Source: Lysobacter_L cavernae
GTDB lineage: Bacteria; Pseudomonadota; Gammaproteobacteria; Xanthomonadales; Xanthomonadaceae
Direction of reading: 5' to 3'
DNA: 64,000 bases
NCBI RefSeq assembly: GCF_042648505.1
Contig: NZ_JBHRXK010000006.1
Location: 1 to 64,000, forward strand
Every line of letters begins with the position of its first letter. The stretch's first letter is position 1. This document shows, piece by piece, positions 26,007 to 34,347 of this stretch. Made by a program: the position numbers and the translations under genes. The notes below the pieces were generated by a model, which worked only from the letters and a program-made list of their open reading frames with translations, did no database searches and was not told the DNA's origin.

Positions 26007-26849
26007 GTGGATCGGCAAGAGGCCAAGCCGAGTCGTCCCAGCCTGCTGTCCGGTGCGGAAAACCGCCCGGCACAGGCCGCGCCGTCGGGCCGGATTTTAG
26101 CAAACATGGAAAACCGCCCGGAGCGCCCGGTCGCGGTTCGGCCACGTCGCCTGCGCCCGCTTGTGCTGGTCCTGGGCATTGCGGCGATCGGCCTGTGTGC
26201 CGGCTACCTGCTGCTGCGCGGTGGCGAAGAGGCCTTCTACACCGAATCCGTGCCGGTGTCGGCGCAGCAGACCGACGCGTCGCCCTCTTTCACCGACGGC
26301 ACTGCGCCTGCCGCGGCGGCGGTGATCGTCGACGCCGCACCGGAACCCGGCGCGACCCCGTTCTCGTCGAGCGAAACCGAACCGGCCAACAGCGCGGCGG
26401 CGGTCGACGCCCCTGGCGACGCGGTGGCCGCCGCCCTGGCCGCGGCGGCGGCCAGTCCTGTCGCCAACGCCAAGCCCGTCCCGGCCGTGGCCACCGCCAC
26501 CTCCGGGGCATCGGCGCGCAAACGCACGGCGGCGGCAACGTCCGCCGTCGCATCGACGCCGCGCGCGGTCGGCGGCAAGGACTCCGATCTGCTCGCCACC
26601 CTGCTCAAGAACATCGAGCGTGACGACCCCGTCGCCACGCGCACCGCCGCCCAGCGCGGCGACCAGAGCGCCATGGACGAACTGGTGCAGAAGATCCAGA
26701 GCCAGAACGGTGGCTCCGCGCAGCGCTCGCCCGACGTGCAGGCGCTGTTGCGGCAATGCCCGCGGGCCAACACCACCAAGGGATTGGTGTGCCGGCAGAA
26801 GGTCTGCGCGCGGTTTGCCGGTCTCGATCCGGCCTGTCCGGCGCAATAG
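26007..26849 (+). CDS. Single-pass membrane protein of unknown function
   Basis: A 280-residue protein with a GTG start supported by AAGGAG 6 nt upstream. A proline-rich cytoplasmic N-terminus of about 48 residues precedes one membrane segment (LVLVLGIAAIGLCAGYLLL, about 54-72). Then follow a long Ala/Pro/Thr-rich low-complexity stretch (to about 190) and a compact C-terminus with CPRANTTKGLVCRQKVCARF, whose cysteines may pair in the periplasm. I do not recognise the family. It is divergent from the TagX-like gene with 79 nt between starts, so the two may share a control region. It converges on oleA. Confidence 0.6.
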   Translation: MDRQEAKPSRPSLLSGAENRPAQAAPSGRILANMENRPERPVAVRPRRLRPLVLVLGIAAIGLCAGYLLLRGGEEAFYTESVPVSAQQTDASPSFTDGTAPAAAAVIVDAAPEPGATPFSSSETEPANSAAAVDAPGDAVAAALAAAAASPVANAKPVPAVATATSGASARKRTAAATSAVASTPRAVGGKDSDLLATLLKNIERDDPVATRTAAQRGDQSAMDELVQKIQSQNGGSAQRSPDVQALLRQCPRANTTKGLVCRQKVCARFAGLDPACPAQ

Positions 26850-26861
26850 CGCGGCGCATCA

Positions 26862-26902
26862 CGCATAAAAAAACCGGCCGTGATGGCCGGTTTTTTTATG
26901 CG
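26862..26902. terminator. Bidirectional rho-independent terminator
   Basis: Perfect inverted repeat with 18-nt arms (CGCATAAAAAAACCGGCC, loop GTGAT, then the complement). The GC stem is flanked by A and T runs on both sides, so it can end both the plus-strand gene before it and oleA on the other strand. Confidence 0.95.
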
Positions 26903-26917
26903 TGGATCAGGCAGCCC

Positions 26918-27940
26918 TTACCAGACCACTTCCGCCATCGAGCAGTTCAGGCCCGAGCCGATGCCAAGCAGGGCGACGCGGCTGCCTTTCTTCAGACGGC
27001 CCATCTCGCGCAGCTTGCTCAGCACGATCGGTACCGAGGCCGGGCCGATGTTGCCGTGCTCGCCGAAGATGGTCATGACCTTCTTCGGGTCGATGCCGAA
27101 GGCCTTGAGGAAGGCCTGCGTGTGCGCCTTGCTGACCTGGTGGATGACGAACTCGTCGAGCTCCTCGACCACCCAACCCAGCGCGGCGCGGGCCGCGGCA
27201 AAGGTCTTGTGGCCCAGCTTGAGGCCTTCGATCATCAGCATGCGGCCGTCGGCAACCATGCGGTCGTGGGCCATGTCGCCGCGGCACAGCTGGTTCCACT
27301 CGGTGGCCGAGCGGGTCACGCTGCCGCGGTAACGCGGCGCACCCGGGGCGAGTTCGGCGCGCGCCATCACCATCGCCGCGGCACCGCTGCCCAGCGTCAG
27401 CGTCGCCATCTCGTCGCGGAACTGCTCTTCGGTCACGGTCGACTGGCTCAGGCGCTCGATCGTCTTCTCGTAGGCGAGGTTGGCGGTCTCGCCGTCGACG
27501 ACCAGGGCGTAGTCGATCTCGCCGCGCTCGATCATGCGGCTGGCGATGTCCATGCCGTTGAGGAAGGCGAGGCAGGCGTTGGCGACGTCGAAGTTCTGGC
27601 AGTTCTCGCCCAGGCGCAGGTTGCCGGCGACGATGCTGGCCGTGGACGGCTCGAGGTAGTCACGACTGACCGAGGTGTTGACCAGCAGGCCGATGCGGTC
27701 GGTGTCGATGCCGGCATCGGCCAATGCCTTGACCGCGGCCAGGGTGGCGGCATCGGAGGCGGTGACATTGCCGTCCCAGAGGCGGCGCTCGTTGACGCCG
27801 GCGACGTCCTGCAGCACGTTCGCCTTGATGCCGAGGCGGTCCAGCGTCGGCTTGAGCCGGGCGTTGATCTCGACGGTGGTCAACCGACGCGGGGCGTCGA
27901 TGTGGGCCAGGCCGGCGATGGCGACGTGTTGGAACAGCAT
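26918..27940 (-). CDS. oleA: OleA, acyl-CoA head-to-head condensing enzyme (olefin synthesis)
   Basis: A 340-residue thiolase-fold enzyme starting MLFQHVAIAGLAHIDAPRRL, very close to Xanthomonas OleA as I recall it. Catalytic Cys lies in FDVANACLAFLNG (about 143), with FVIHQVSKAHT (His) and FGEHGNIGPASVP (Asn) completing the active site. LLVNTSVSRDYLEPSTAS and LLGIGSGLNCSMAEVVW are further signature stretches. OleA condenses two fatty acyl-CoAs to a beta-keto acid, the first step to long-chain olefins. The usual partners oleB, oleC and oleD are not adjacent: a terminator follows at once. Confidence 0.93.
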   Translation of the reverse strand: MLFQHVAIAGLAHIDAPRRLTTVEINARLKPTLDRLGIKANVLQDVAGVNERRLWDGNVTASDAATLAAVKALADAGIDTDRIGLLVNTSVSRDYLEPSTASIVAGNLRLGENCQNFDVANACLAFLNGMDIASRMIERGEIDYALVVDGETANLAYEKTIERLSQSTVTEEQFRDEMATLTLGSGAAAMVMARAELAPGAPRYRGSVTRSATEWNQLCRGDMAHDRMVADGRMLMIEGLKLGHKTFAAARAALGWVVEELDEFVIHQVSKAHTQAFLKAFGIDPKKVMTIFGEHGNIGPASVPIVLSKLREMGRLKKGSRVALLGIGSGLNCSMAEVVW

Positions 27941-28046
27941 GGGCGGCGAACCGAAGGCGTAAGAACACAAAAGCTTAACGTCTTATCGCCATGACCGCCA
28001 TCCGCTGGCGTTTGTTTCCAAGGCCCGGGCTGACTCGTTCAGGCGC

Positions 28047-28427
28047 TCAGCGCGTGATCGGGTAGGTCTGCGCGCTGCCGGCGGCCGCCGGCGCTGCCGG
28101 CCTGGACCCGCCCGCGCCGCAGCGCCAAGCCGCGAACCGCTGCTCGCCGTCGCGCGGCTCGGCCAGGGGCTGCACGGTGTCGGCCTGCAGGCCCGGGGCC
28201 TCGTTGCGCGCCAGCGTCTCGAGCTCCTCGCGCACGCGCAGGGCGTTGCGGTCGTAAAAGGCGACGCTGTCCTTGACCGAGACCACGACTTCGCCGCGCT
28301 TCTCGCAGCCGGCCGGCGGGCCGGTGACCACGCGCACCGCCGAGGCACCGGGCGCCATGTGCACCCAGGTGCAGCCCGCGGCCACGCTCGCGATGGACAG
28401 GACAAGCACACGCATGGACTGACGCAT
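28047..28427 (-). CDS. DUF4156-type small lipoprotein
   Basis: A 126-residue predicted lipoprotein: leader MRQSMRVLVLSIASVAAGC with the lipobox Cys at about 19. The mature part has CTWVHMAPGASAVRVV and CEKRGEVVVSVKDSVAFYDRNALRVREELETLARNEA, a pattern I associate with the DUF4156 envelope lipoproteins (TW..L.pga..V....... C...G.......). A Gly/Ala/Pro-rich C-terminus follows. Function unknown. It lies upstream of oleA on the same strand, about 100 nt apart; no functional link is evident. Confidence 0.65.
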   Translation of the reverse strand: MRQSMRVLVLSIASVAAGCTWVHMAPGASAVRVVTGPPAGCEKRGEVVVSVKDSVAFYDRNALRVREELETLARNEAPGLQADTVQPLAEPRDGEQRFAAWRCGAGGSRPAAPAAAGSAQTYPITR

Positions 28428-28490
28428 TACCGGACTCCGACTGGACGGCGCGGCGGTGGGCGCATCGCCTGCGCCCGCCCGCCCCGCATG

Positions 28491-28526
28491 AAAAAAAGAC
28501 GGGCGGGATTGTCACCCCGCCCGCCC
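28491..28526 (-). terminator. Rho-independent terminator of the M16 peptidase gene
   Basis: Read on the minus strand, a GC-rich stem (GGGCGGG pairing with CCCGCCC around GTGACAAT) is followed by a run of seven T. It lies about 43 nt beyond the stop of the peptidase gene at 28570. Confidence 0.85.
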
Positions 28527-28569
28527 GAGTTGTGAACGCCGACGCGTGAACTGCGTCTGACTTCGTCGC

Positions 28570-31422
28570 TTACTTCTTCGCGGCGGCCTGCTGGCCATCG
28601 GCGTCGAGTACCTGCACCTCGCCCAGCTTCAGCGCGCGGATCGGCTGCTCGATCTGCTTGAGGTCGCCGACCACGACCCAGGTCAGCGCGTTCGCGTCGA
28701 TGGTCGCCGCCGCCACCTTGACCTGCGCCGGCGTCAGCGCCTCGATCTCGGCCTTCCGCTTGAACACGTAGTCGTCGGGGCGGTCGTAGCGGACGATGCC
28801 GCCGATCGTGCTCATCACCGCCGCGGCGGTCTCGTACGAGCCCGGCAGGCCGCGGATCTCGGTCGCCTGGATCTTGGCCACCTCGGCCGCGGTCGGCGGC
28901 GCCTTGCCGCTGGCGTAGCTGCCGATCTCACGCTGCAGTTCCTTGAGCGAATCGGCGGTCTTGTCGATCTGCACCGGCGCGAACGCCATCCACGGCCGCT
29001 GGCCGAGCGCGTTGGAGCTGAAACTGTAGGCGCCGTAGGCCCAGTGCTTGTCCTCGCGCAGGTTCATGTTGAGGCGCGAGGAAAACTCGCCGCCGAGCAC
29101 CGCGTTGGCAATGTCGAACTTGACCGCTCCGGCGTCCTTGGTCGACGGGACCACCTGGCCGGCGAAGATGTTGGCCTGGATCGCGCCGGGCTGGTCGACC
29201 AGGTACACGCGCGGCTGCGCCGGGCGCGCGACGCTGGCGACCGCGGCCGGTGCCGTGGCCGTGCCGTTGCCCTGCCAGTCGCCGAGGTGCTTCTCCAGCA
29301 ACGGGGTGATCTCCTTCAGCGTGGTGTCACCGACCACGACCAGGGTCGCACCCTGCGGCCGCACCCAATCGCGGTGGAAGCCGACCAGGTCGTCGCGCGT
29401 CAGCGACGCGATCGAGGCTTCGGTGCCGCTGCCGCTGAACGGAATCGCGTAGGGGTGGCCTTCGCCGTACAGCAGCGGCGGCAGCACGCGCATCGCCGCG
29501 CCGTTCGGGCGCGCCTTCTCCTGGGCGATGCCGGCGATCCAGGTCGCTTTGACCCGGTCGATTTCTTTCTGGTCGAAGCGCGGCGCGCGCAGCATCTGCG
29601 CGAACAGGCCCAGCGACGGGTCGAGGTTTTCCTTCAACGCCGACAGCGACGCGCCGCCACCGTCGAGGCCGGCGCTGGCGCCGAGGTTGGCGCCGAGCGA
29701 TTCGGCGCGGTTGCCGAACGCGAGCGCGTCGAGGTCGCCGGCGCCTTCGTCGAGCATGCCCATCGCGAAGCTCGACGTGCCGAGCTTGTGGCCGCGGTCG
29801 GCGGTAAAGCCGCCGTTGAACAGGTAGCTCATCTGCACCACCGGCACGTCGTGGCGCTCGGCCAGGATCACCTGGGTGCCGTTGCTGAGCGTGGCGCGCT
29901 GCAGCGCCGGGAACTTCAGGTCGGGGAAGCTCGTCGTGACCGGCACGCCCTTGCTGCGATCGACCGTGCTGGCGGTGGTGGTGTACTTGCTGTCGACCGC
30001 CGGCAGCGTCAGCGGCGCCGGCGTCACCGCCGGCTCTTCGGCGATCGCGGTGCGCTCGCCGGGCACCACCACCAGGGTGTGGCTGCCGTGGCCGAGCCAC
30101 TGGTTGCCGACCGCCTGCAGGTCCTTCGCGCTGGCGGTTTCGATGGTCTTGAGGCTGTCGCGGAAGCAGCCCGGGTTGCCGGTGTAGACCGCGCACTCGG
30201 CCAGCGCATCGGCCTTGCCGCCGAAGCCGCCGATGCGCTCGATGCCGCGCACGAAGCCGGCCTTGAACACGGTGCGCGCCTGCTCCAGCTCGGTCCGGGT
30301 GGGGCCGTCCTTGAGCAGCTTGCGCAGTTCCTCGTCGATCACCGCCTCGACCTTGGCCGGATCCACCCCTTGCTTGACGTCGGCGGTGATCAGGAAGTTG
30401 GAGCTCAGCTGCGAGCCGTACGCGGCCGCGGCGACGTTGTCGACCAGCTTGTCGTCGAACAGCAGGCGCTTGTCCAGGCGCGAGGATTTGCTGCCACCGA
30501 GCACCTGCGCCAGCAGTTGCAGGCGGTCGATGTCGGCGGTGCCGGTCTGGGCGACGTTCCAGACGCGGTGGATGCGCGCCTGCGGGACCTTGTCGGTCAG
30601 GGTCGCGCGCGTGGATTTGGCCAGCGGCGCGACGTCGACCTTGGGCTGGGCCATGCTCGGCGTCGCCGGGATGTCGCCGAAGTACCTGGTGACTTTTTCC
30701 TTCGCGGTGGCGACGTCGATGTCACCGGCCAGCACCAGCACGGCGTTGTTGGGGCCGTACCAGGTGCGGAACCAGTTCTTGACGTCGTCGAGCGACGCCG
30801 CGTTGAGGTCGGCCATCGAGCCGATGGTGCTGTGGTGGTACGGGTGCGTCTTCGGGTACATCGCCTTGCCCAGCTCGTCCCAGACCTGGCCGTAGGGCTG
30901 GTTCTCGCCCTGGCGCTTTTCGTTCTGGACCACGCCGCGCTGCTCGTCCAGGGTCTTCTGGTCGATCGCGCCGAGCAGGTGGCCCATGCGGTCGGACTCC
31001 ATCCACAGCGCCATGTCGAGCGCGGTGGTGGGTACGTTCTGGAAGTAGTTGGTGCGGTCGGAATTGGTGGTGCCGTTCATGTCGGTGGCGCCGACCAGCT
31101 CGAACGGTTCGAAGAACTCGCCCGGGTTGTTTTCCGAACCGTTGAACATCAGGTGCTCGAACAGGTGCGCGAAGCCGCTGCGGCCGGCCGGTTCGTCCTT
31201 GCTGCCGACGTGGTACCAGATGTTGACCGCGACGATCGGCGCCTTGCGGTCGGTGTGCACGACCACGCGCAGGCCGTTGGCCAGGGTGAACTGCTCGTAG
31301 GCGATGTCGACGCGGGGCGGGCTCGCCGCCTGTACCGGCAACGGCGCGAACGCACTGCCGCCGAGGGCGGCGGCGAGGGCAAGGGCGAGGACGGCGGCAC
31401 GCGGCCGATGCGCTGCGGACAT
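28570..31422 (-). CDS. M16-family zinc peptidase, periplasmic (pitrilysin type)
   Basis: About 950 residues from the ATG at 31422, which has AGGAG 7 nt upstream; the frame upstream is open but not coding. A Sec signal peptide (ALALAAALGGSAFAPLPVQAAS) sends it to the periplasm. The first M16 half contains the inverted zinc motif HLFEHLMF (HxxEH) with the downstream Glu in the RGVVQNEKRQG region. Three further M16-like units follow, the last ending in YVFKRKAEIEALTPAQVKVAA, giving the two-lobed clamshell. The substrate is unknown. The gene is monocistronic, with its own terminator. Confidence 0.92.
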   Translation of the reverse strand: MSAAHRPRAAVLALALAAALGGSAFAPLPVQAASPPRVDIAYEQFTLANGLRVVVHTDRKAPIVAVNIWYHVGSKDEPAGRSGFAHLFEHLMFNGSENNPGEFFEPFELVGATDMNGTTNSDRTNYFQNVPTTALDMALWMESDRMGHLLGAIDQKTLDEQRGVVQNEKRQGENQPYGQVWDELGKAMYPKTHPYHHSTIGSMADLNAASLDDVKNWFRTWYGPNNAVLVLAGDIDVATAKEKVTRYFGDIPATPSMAQPKVDVAPLAKSTRATLTDKVPQARIHRVWNVAQTGTADIDRLQLLAQVLGGSKSSRLDKRLLFDDKLVDNVAAAAYGSQLSSNFLITADVKQGVDPAKVEAVIDEELRKLLKDGPTRTELEQARTVFKAGFVRGIERIGGFGGKADALAECAVYTGNPGCFRDSLKTIETASAKDLQAVGNQWLGHGSHTLVVVPGERTAIAEEPAVTPAPLTLPAVDSKYTTTASTVDRSKGVPVTTSFPDLKFPALQRATLSNGTQVILAERHDVPVVQMSYLFNGGFTADRGHKLGTSSFAMGMLDEGAGDLDALAFGNRAESLGANLGASAGLDGGGASLSALKENLDPSLGLFAQMLRAPRFDQKEIDRVKATWIAGIAQEKARPNGAAMRVLPPLLYGEGHPYAIPFSGSGTEASIASLTRDDLVGFHRDWVRPQGATLVVVGDTTLKEITPLLEKHLGDWQGNGTATAPAAVASVARPAQPRVYLVDQPGAIQANIFAGQVVPSTKDAGAVKFDIANAVLGGEFSSRLNMNLREDKHWAYGAYSFSSNALGQRPWMAFAPVQIDKTADSLKELQREIGSYASGKAPPTAAEVAKIQATEIRGLPGSYETAAAVMSTIGGIVRYDRPDDYVFKRKAEIEALTPAQVKVAAATIDANALTWVVVGDLKQIEQPIRALKLGEVQVLDADGQQAAAKK

Positions 31423-31610
31423 GAAGCACTCCTGTTGAGTATTGACCCGGATACCCCTTGACCGGGAGACCCTGCATCCTAGCCGCGTGCCGTGGTCGCA
31501 GGCACTAGGCCACAAGTCCCGTGCCCGCACGCCGCCTGCGTGTTGCGCTGCGAGGCCTGCACATGCCTGCCCGTACACTGGCCCGCCACCCGCCCCGACG
31601 AGATGCCGCG

Positions 31611-32345
31611 ATGAGCCCCGCCCCTGCGCCCCGCCGCTGCCTGGTCACCGGCGCCAACCGCGGCCTCGGCCTGGCGTTCGTGCGGCAGCTGCTGGCCCGC
31701 GGCGATCACGTGGTCGCCACGGCCCGTCATCCCGGCAAGGCCACCGCGCTGAACACCCTCGCCGGCGAATACCCCGGTCGCCTGCACGTGCTGCCGCTGG
31801 ACGTGGCCGACCCGAAATCGCGCACGGCGTTCGTGCGCGAACTGCCGCTGGTCGCCGACGGCCTCGACCTGCTGATCAACAACGCCGGCGTGCTGCATTC
31901 GGGCGAGCGCTTCGGCCAGGTGCCGATGGCGCAGCTCGACGACAGCCTGCGCAGCAACGCGACCGGGCCGTTCCTGCTGACCCAGGCGCTGGCACCGCAG
32001 TTGGCCGATGCCCGCCCTGAGCAAGGTCGAAGGGGCGCGATCGTCGCCAACCTGTCCTCGGTGCTCGGCTCGATCGCCTCGGTCGACGGCTTCCACACGC
32101 CCAGCTACGCGATCTCCAAGGCCGCGCAAAATATGGCCACCGCGCTGCTGGCACAGGTCCTGGCCGAGCGCGGCATCACCGTGCTGGCGCTGCACCCGGG
32201 CTGGGTGCAGACCGAGATGGGCGGCAGCGGCGCGCAGATCACCCCGCAACAATCGGTGCAGGGCCTGCTGCGCGTCATCGACAACGCCACCGTCGCCGAC
32301 AGCGGCCGCTTTTGGGACTGGCAGGGCCAATCGCTGCCGTGGTGA
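31611..32345 (+). CDS. Short-chain dehydrogenase/reductase (SDR)
   Basis: A 244-residue classical SDR. The NAD(P)-binding motif is CLVTGANRGLGLAF (TGxxxGxG), with LDVAD, NNAGVL, the catalytic Ser in NLSSVLGS and YAISK (YxxxK). The C-terminal HPGWVQTEMGG is typical of carbonyl reductase-like or csgA-type SDRs. Substrate unknown. Just before the catalytic Ser, residues DARPEQGRRGA are encoded by a stretch resembling a dispersed genomic repeat (see findings). The start at 31611 is the third in-frame ATG and fits the family length. Confidence 0.9.
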   Translation: MSPAPAPRRCLVTGANRGLGLAFVRQLLARGDHVVATARHPGKATALNTLAGEYPGRLHVLPLDVADPKSRTAFVRELPLVADGLDLLINNAGVLHSGERFGQVPMAQLDDSLRSNATGPFLLTQALAPQLADARPEQGRRGAIVANLSSVLGSIASVDGFHTPSYAISKAAQNMATALLAQVLAERGITVLALHPGWVQTEMGGSGAQITPQQSVQGLLRVIDNATVADSGRFWDWQGQSLPW

Positions 32346-32364
32346 AGGCACGACCGGATCGTAC

Positions 32365-32694
32365 TCAGCCTGGCGCCAGCTTCAGCACCACGATCCCCGC
32401 CAGCACCAGGGCGATGCCGCCCAGCCGCGCCGCACCCAGCGATTCGCCGAACAGCAGCGCGCCGGCGAGCACCGTGCCGACCGCACCGATGCCGGTCCAC
32501 ACCGCATAGGCGGTACCGACCGGCAGCACGCTCAGGCTCTTGCCCAGCAACCACACGAACGCGGCGAGCAGCAGCAAAGACGTCAGCGTCCAGCCCAGCC
32601 GCGTGTAACCCTGCGCCTGCTTCATCGCCAGCGCCCACAGCACGTCGAGCACGCCGGCGAGCAGCAGCATCAACCAGGCGGTGGCGGCGCTCAT
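32365..32694 (-). CDS. SMR-family exporter (SugE/Gdx-like)
   Basis: A 109-residue protein with four membrane helices. It matches SugE/Gdx guanidinium-type exporters in VLPVGTAYAVWTGIGAVGTVLAGALLFGES and in the WALAMKQAQGYTRL region. The key substrate- and proton-binding Glu of helix 1 (AGxxExxWA) is replaced by Asp here (AGVLDVLWA, codon GAC). The start is the ATG at 32694, one codon inside a GTG. It lies 7 nt after the gst stop on the same strand, so the two are probably co-transcribed and may serve the same detoxification response. Confidence 0.88.
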   Translation of the reverse strand: MSAATAWLMLLLAGVLDVLWALAMKQAQGYTRLGWTLTSLLLLAAFVWLLGKSLSVLPVGTAYAVWTGIGAVGTVLAGALLFGESLGAARLGGIALVLAGIVVLKLAPG

Positions 32695-32701
32695 CACCGC
32701 C

Positions 32702-33328
32702 TCAGGCCGCCGCCAGCGCCATGCCCTGCGCGCGCATCGCCGCGCGCACGTGCGGGCGCGCGGCGATGCGCTGCAGGTACTCGCCGATGCGCGGGAACGG
32801 TGCCAGGTCGACGCCGGTGAATTTCGACCAGCCGATCACCGTGAACGCATAGGCGTCGGCAGCGCCGAAATGCTCGCCGAGCAGGTACGCGTGCTCGCCC
32901 AGATGCTGTTCGATCAACGCCAGCCGCATGGCGACCTTGGCGCGTGCGGCCTGCTGCGCGGTCTCGCCGAGTTCGGGGTGGAACAGCCACGGGCTGTAGC
33001 TCTTGTGCAACTCGCTGCTGATGTACGCCAGCCATTCCAGCAGGCGGTAGCGCGCGGGTGTGCCCTCGGCCGGCACCAGGCCGCTGGTCGGTGCGTGGTC
33101 GGCCAAATACAGCGCGATGGCGACGCCCTCGGTCAGCAGGCTGCCATCGTCGAGCCGCAAGGCCGGCACGTAGCCCTTTGGGTTGATCGCGGCGAAGTCC
33201 TGCCCGGCTTCGGTCCGATGCGGCGAGCGGCCGATGTCGACCCGCTCCAGTTCGAGCGCGATCCCGGCCTCGTTGGCGATGATGTGCGGCGACAGCGAGC
33301 AGCTGTTGGTGGCGTAGTAGAGCTTCAC
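32702..33328 (-). CDS. Glutathione S-transferase, beta class
   Basis: A 208-residue protein starting at GTG 33328 (AGGAG upstream). It begins MKLYYATNSCSLSPHI, where Cys10 is the beta-class catalytic or mixed-disulfide residue. INPKGYVPALRLDDGSLLTEGVAIALYLAD is the glutathione-binding thioredoxin fold. The helical C-terminal domain ends MRAQGMALAAA. It conjugates or binds glutathione in the cytoplasm. It is divergent from the LysR gene and followed by the SMR exporter. Confidence 0.93.
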   Translation of the reverse strand: MKLYYATNSCSLSPHIIANEAGIALELERVDIGRSPHRTEAGQDFAAINPKGYVPALRLDDGSLLTEGVAIALYLADHAPTSGLVPAEGTPARYRLLEWLAYISSELHKSYSPWLFHPELGETAQQAARAKVAMRLALIEQHLGEHAYLLGEHFGAADAYAFTVIGWSKFTGVDLAPFPRIGEYLQRIAARPHVRAAMRAQGMALAAA

Positions 33329-33391
33329 GTTGCGACTCCTGGGTGGGGAGCCGTCAGCATGTTGTTGTATGTTTCGCAAGCCAATACGGCA

Positions 33392-33416
33392 TTTACGAAC
33401 GATTAGCTTGCGTAAA
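33392..33416. promoter_or_regulatory. Candidate LysR-type operator
   Basis: Imperfect inverted repeat: TTTACGAACG, 5-nt spacer, CTTGCGTAAA (8 of 10 positions pair). It lies in the gap between the divergent gst and lysR genes, the usual place for autoregulatory LysR binding. It overlaps the TTG that is one possible lysR start. Confidence 0.5.
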
Positions 33417-34340
33417 AAGCAAACAAACAGCGCGTACGGCGGCATCGCCCTCGACGACCTGCGCCTGCTGCAGGCAATCGCCGAGCGCGGCAGCCTGGGC
33501 GGCGCGGCGAAGCAGCTGGGCGTGGACCACTCCTCGGCGTTCCGGCGCCTGGCCTCGCTGGAAGCGCGGGTCGGCGCGCGCCTGTTCGAGCGCGCCCGCC
33601 GCGGCTACACGCCGACGCCGACCGGCGAGGTCGCCATCGCCGCCGCCGCGCGCATCGGCGAGGAGCTCGACACGCTCGACCGGCGCCTGCTCGGCGAGGA
33701 CCTGCGCCTGTCCGGCAAGGTCCGCGTCACCACCACCGACACGCTGCTGCACGTCGTCGCGCCGCTGTTCGCGCAATTCCGCGAGCGCGAACCGGGCATC
33801 GTGGTCGAGGTCGCCGCGGCCAACGCCATCTTCGACCTGAGCCGCCGCGACGCCGACCTGGCGATCCGTCCCACCGCGACGGTGCCCGAGCACCTGGTCG
33901 CGCGACGCGTGGCCTCGGTGGCCATCGCGCCCTACGCCGCGCCGTCGTACCTGGCGCGGCACGCGGCGACGGTAACGGCGCTCGCCGGGCACGACTGGAT
34001 CGCACCGGACGAATCGCTGTCGCACGTCGGCAGCGCGCGCTGGATCGCCACGCATGTCGCGCCCGAACGCATCGTCCATCGCGGCGATTCGCTGCTGGCG
34101 CTGCTGCAGGCCGCCAAGGCTGGCCTCGGCGTGACCGCACTGCCGTGCTACCTGGGCGACTGCGAACCGGCGCTGCAACGCATCGGCGCCGCCCTGCCGG
34201 AGGCGACGGTGCCGCTGTGGCTGATCACACACCCGGACCTGCGCCAAGTGCGCCGGATCGGCGTGCTCGCCGAGTTCCTGTTCGAACGCCTGCGCGCGCA
34301 GGCCGCGCTGTTCTCGGGTGAGCGCGCGCGGCCGGCATAA
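33408..34340 (+). CDS. LysR-family transcriptional regulator
   Basis: About 310 residues if translation begins at the TTG at 33408; the frame is open back to 33330, with an ATG at 33369 as the alternative. The N-terminal winged HTH is LDDLRLLQAIAERGSLGGAAKQLGVDHSSAFRRLASLEARVGARLF. The effector domain follows (GKVRVTTTDTLLHVVAPLF, DLAIRPTA). It is divergent from the gst-SMR pair with a candidate operator between them, so it probably controls those genes. The ligand is unknown. Confidence 0.87.
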   Translation: MRKKQTNSAYGGIALDDLRLLQAIAERGSLGGAAKQLGVDHSSAFRRLASLEARVGARLFERARRGYTPTPTGEVAIAAAARIGEELDTLDRRLLGEDLRLSGKVRVTTTDTLLHVVAPLFAQFREREPGIVVEVAAANAIFDLSRRDADLAIRPTATVPEHLVARRVASVAIAPYAAPSYLARHAATVTALAGHDWIAPDESLSHVGSARWIATHVAPERIVHRGDSLLALLQAAKAGLGVTALPCYLGDCEPALQRIGAALPEATVPLWLITHPDLRQVRRIGVLAEFLFERLRAQAALFSGERARPA

Positions 34341-34347
34341 TGCACCG

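Noticed and set aside
29044..31461. An 805-codon plus-strand frame opposite the M16 peptidase
   Set aside because: It is the reverse of a well-supported zinc peptidase and has no recognisable domain.
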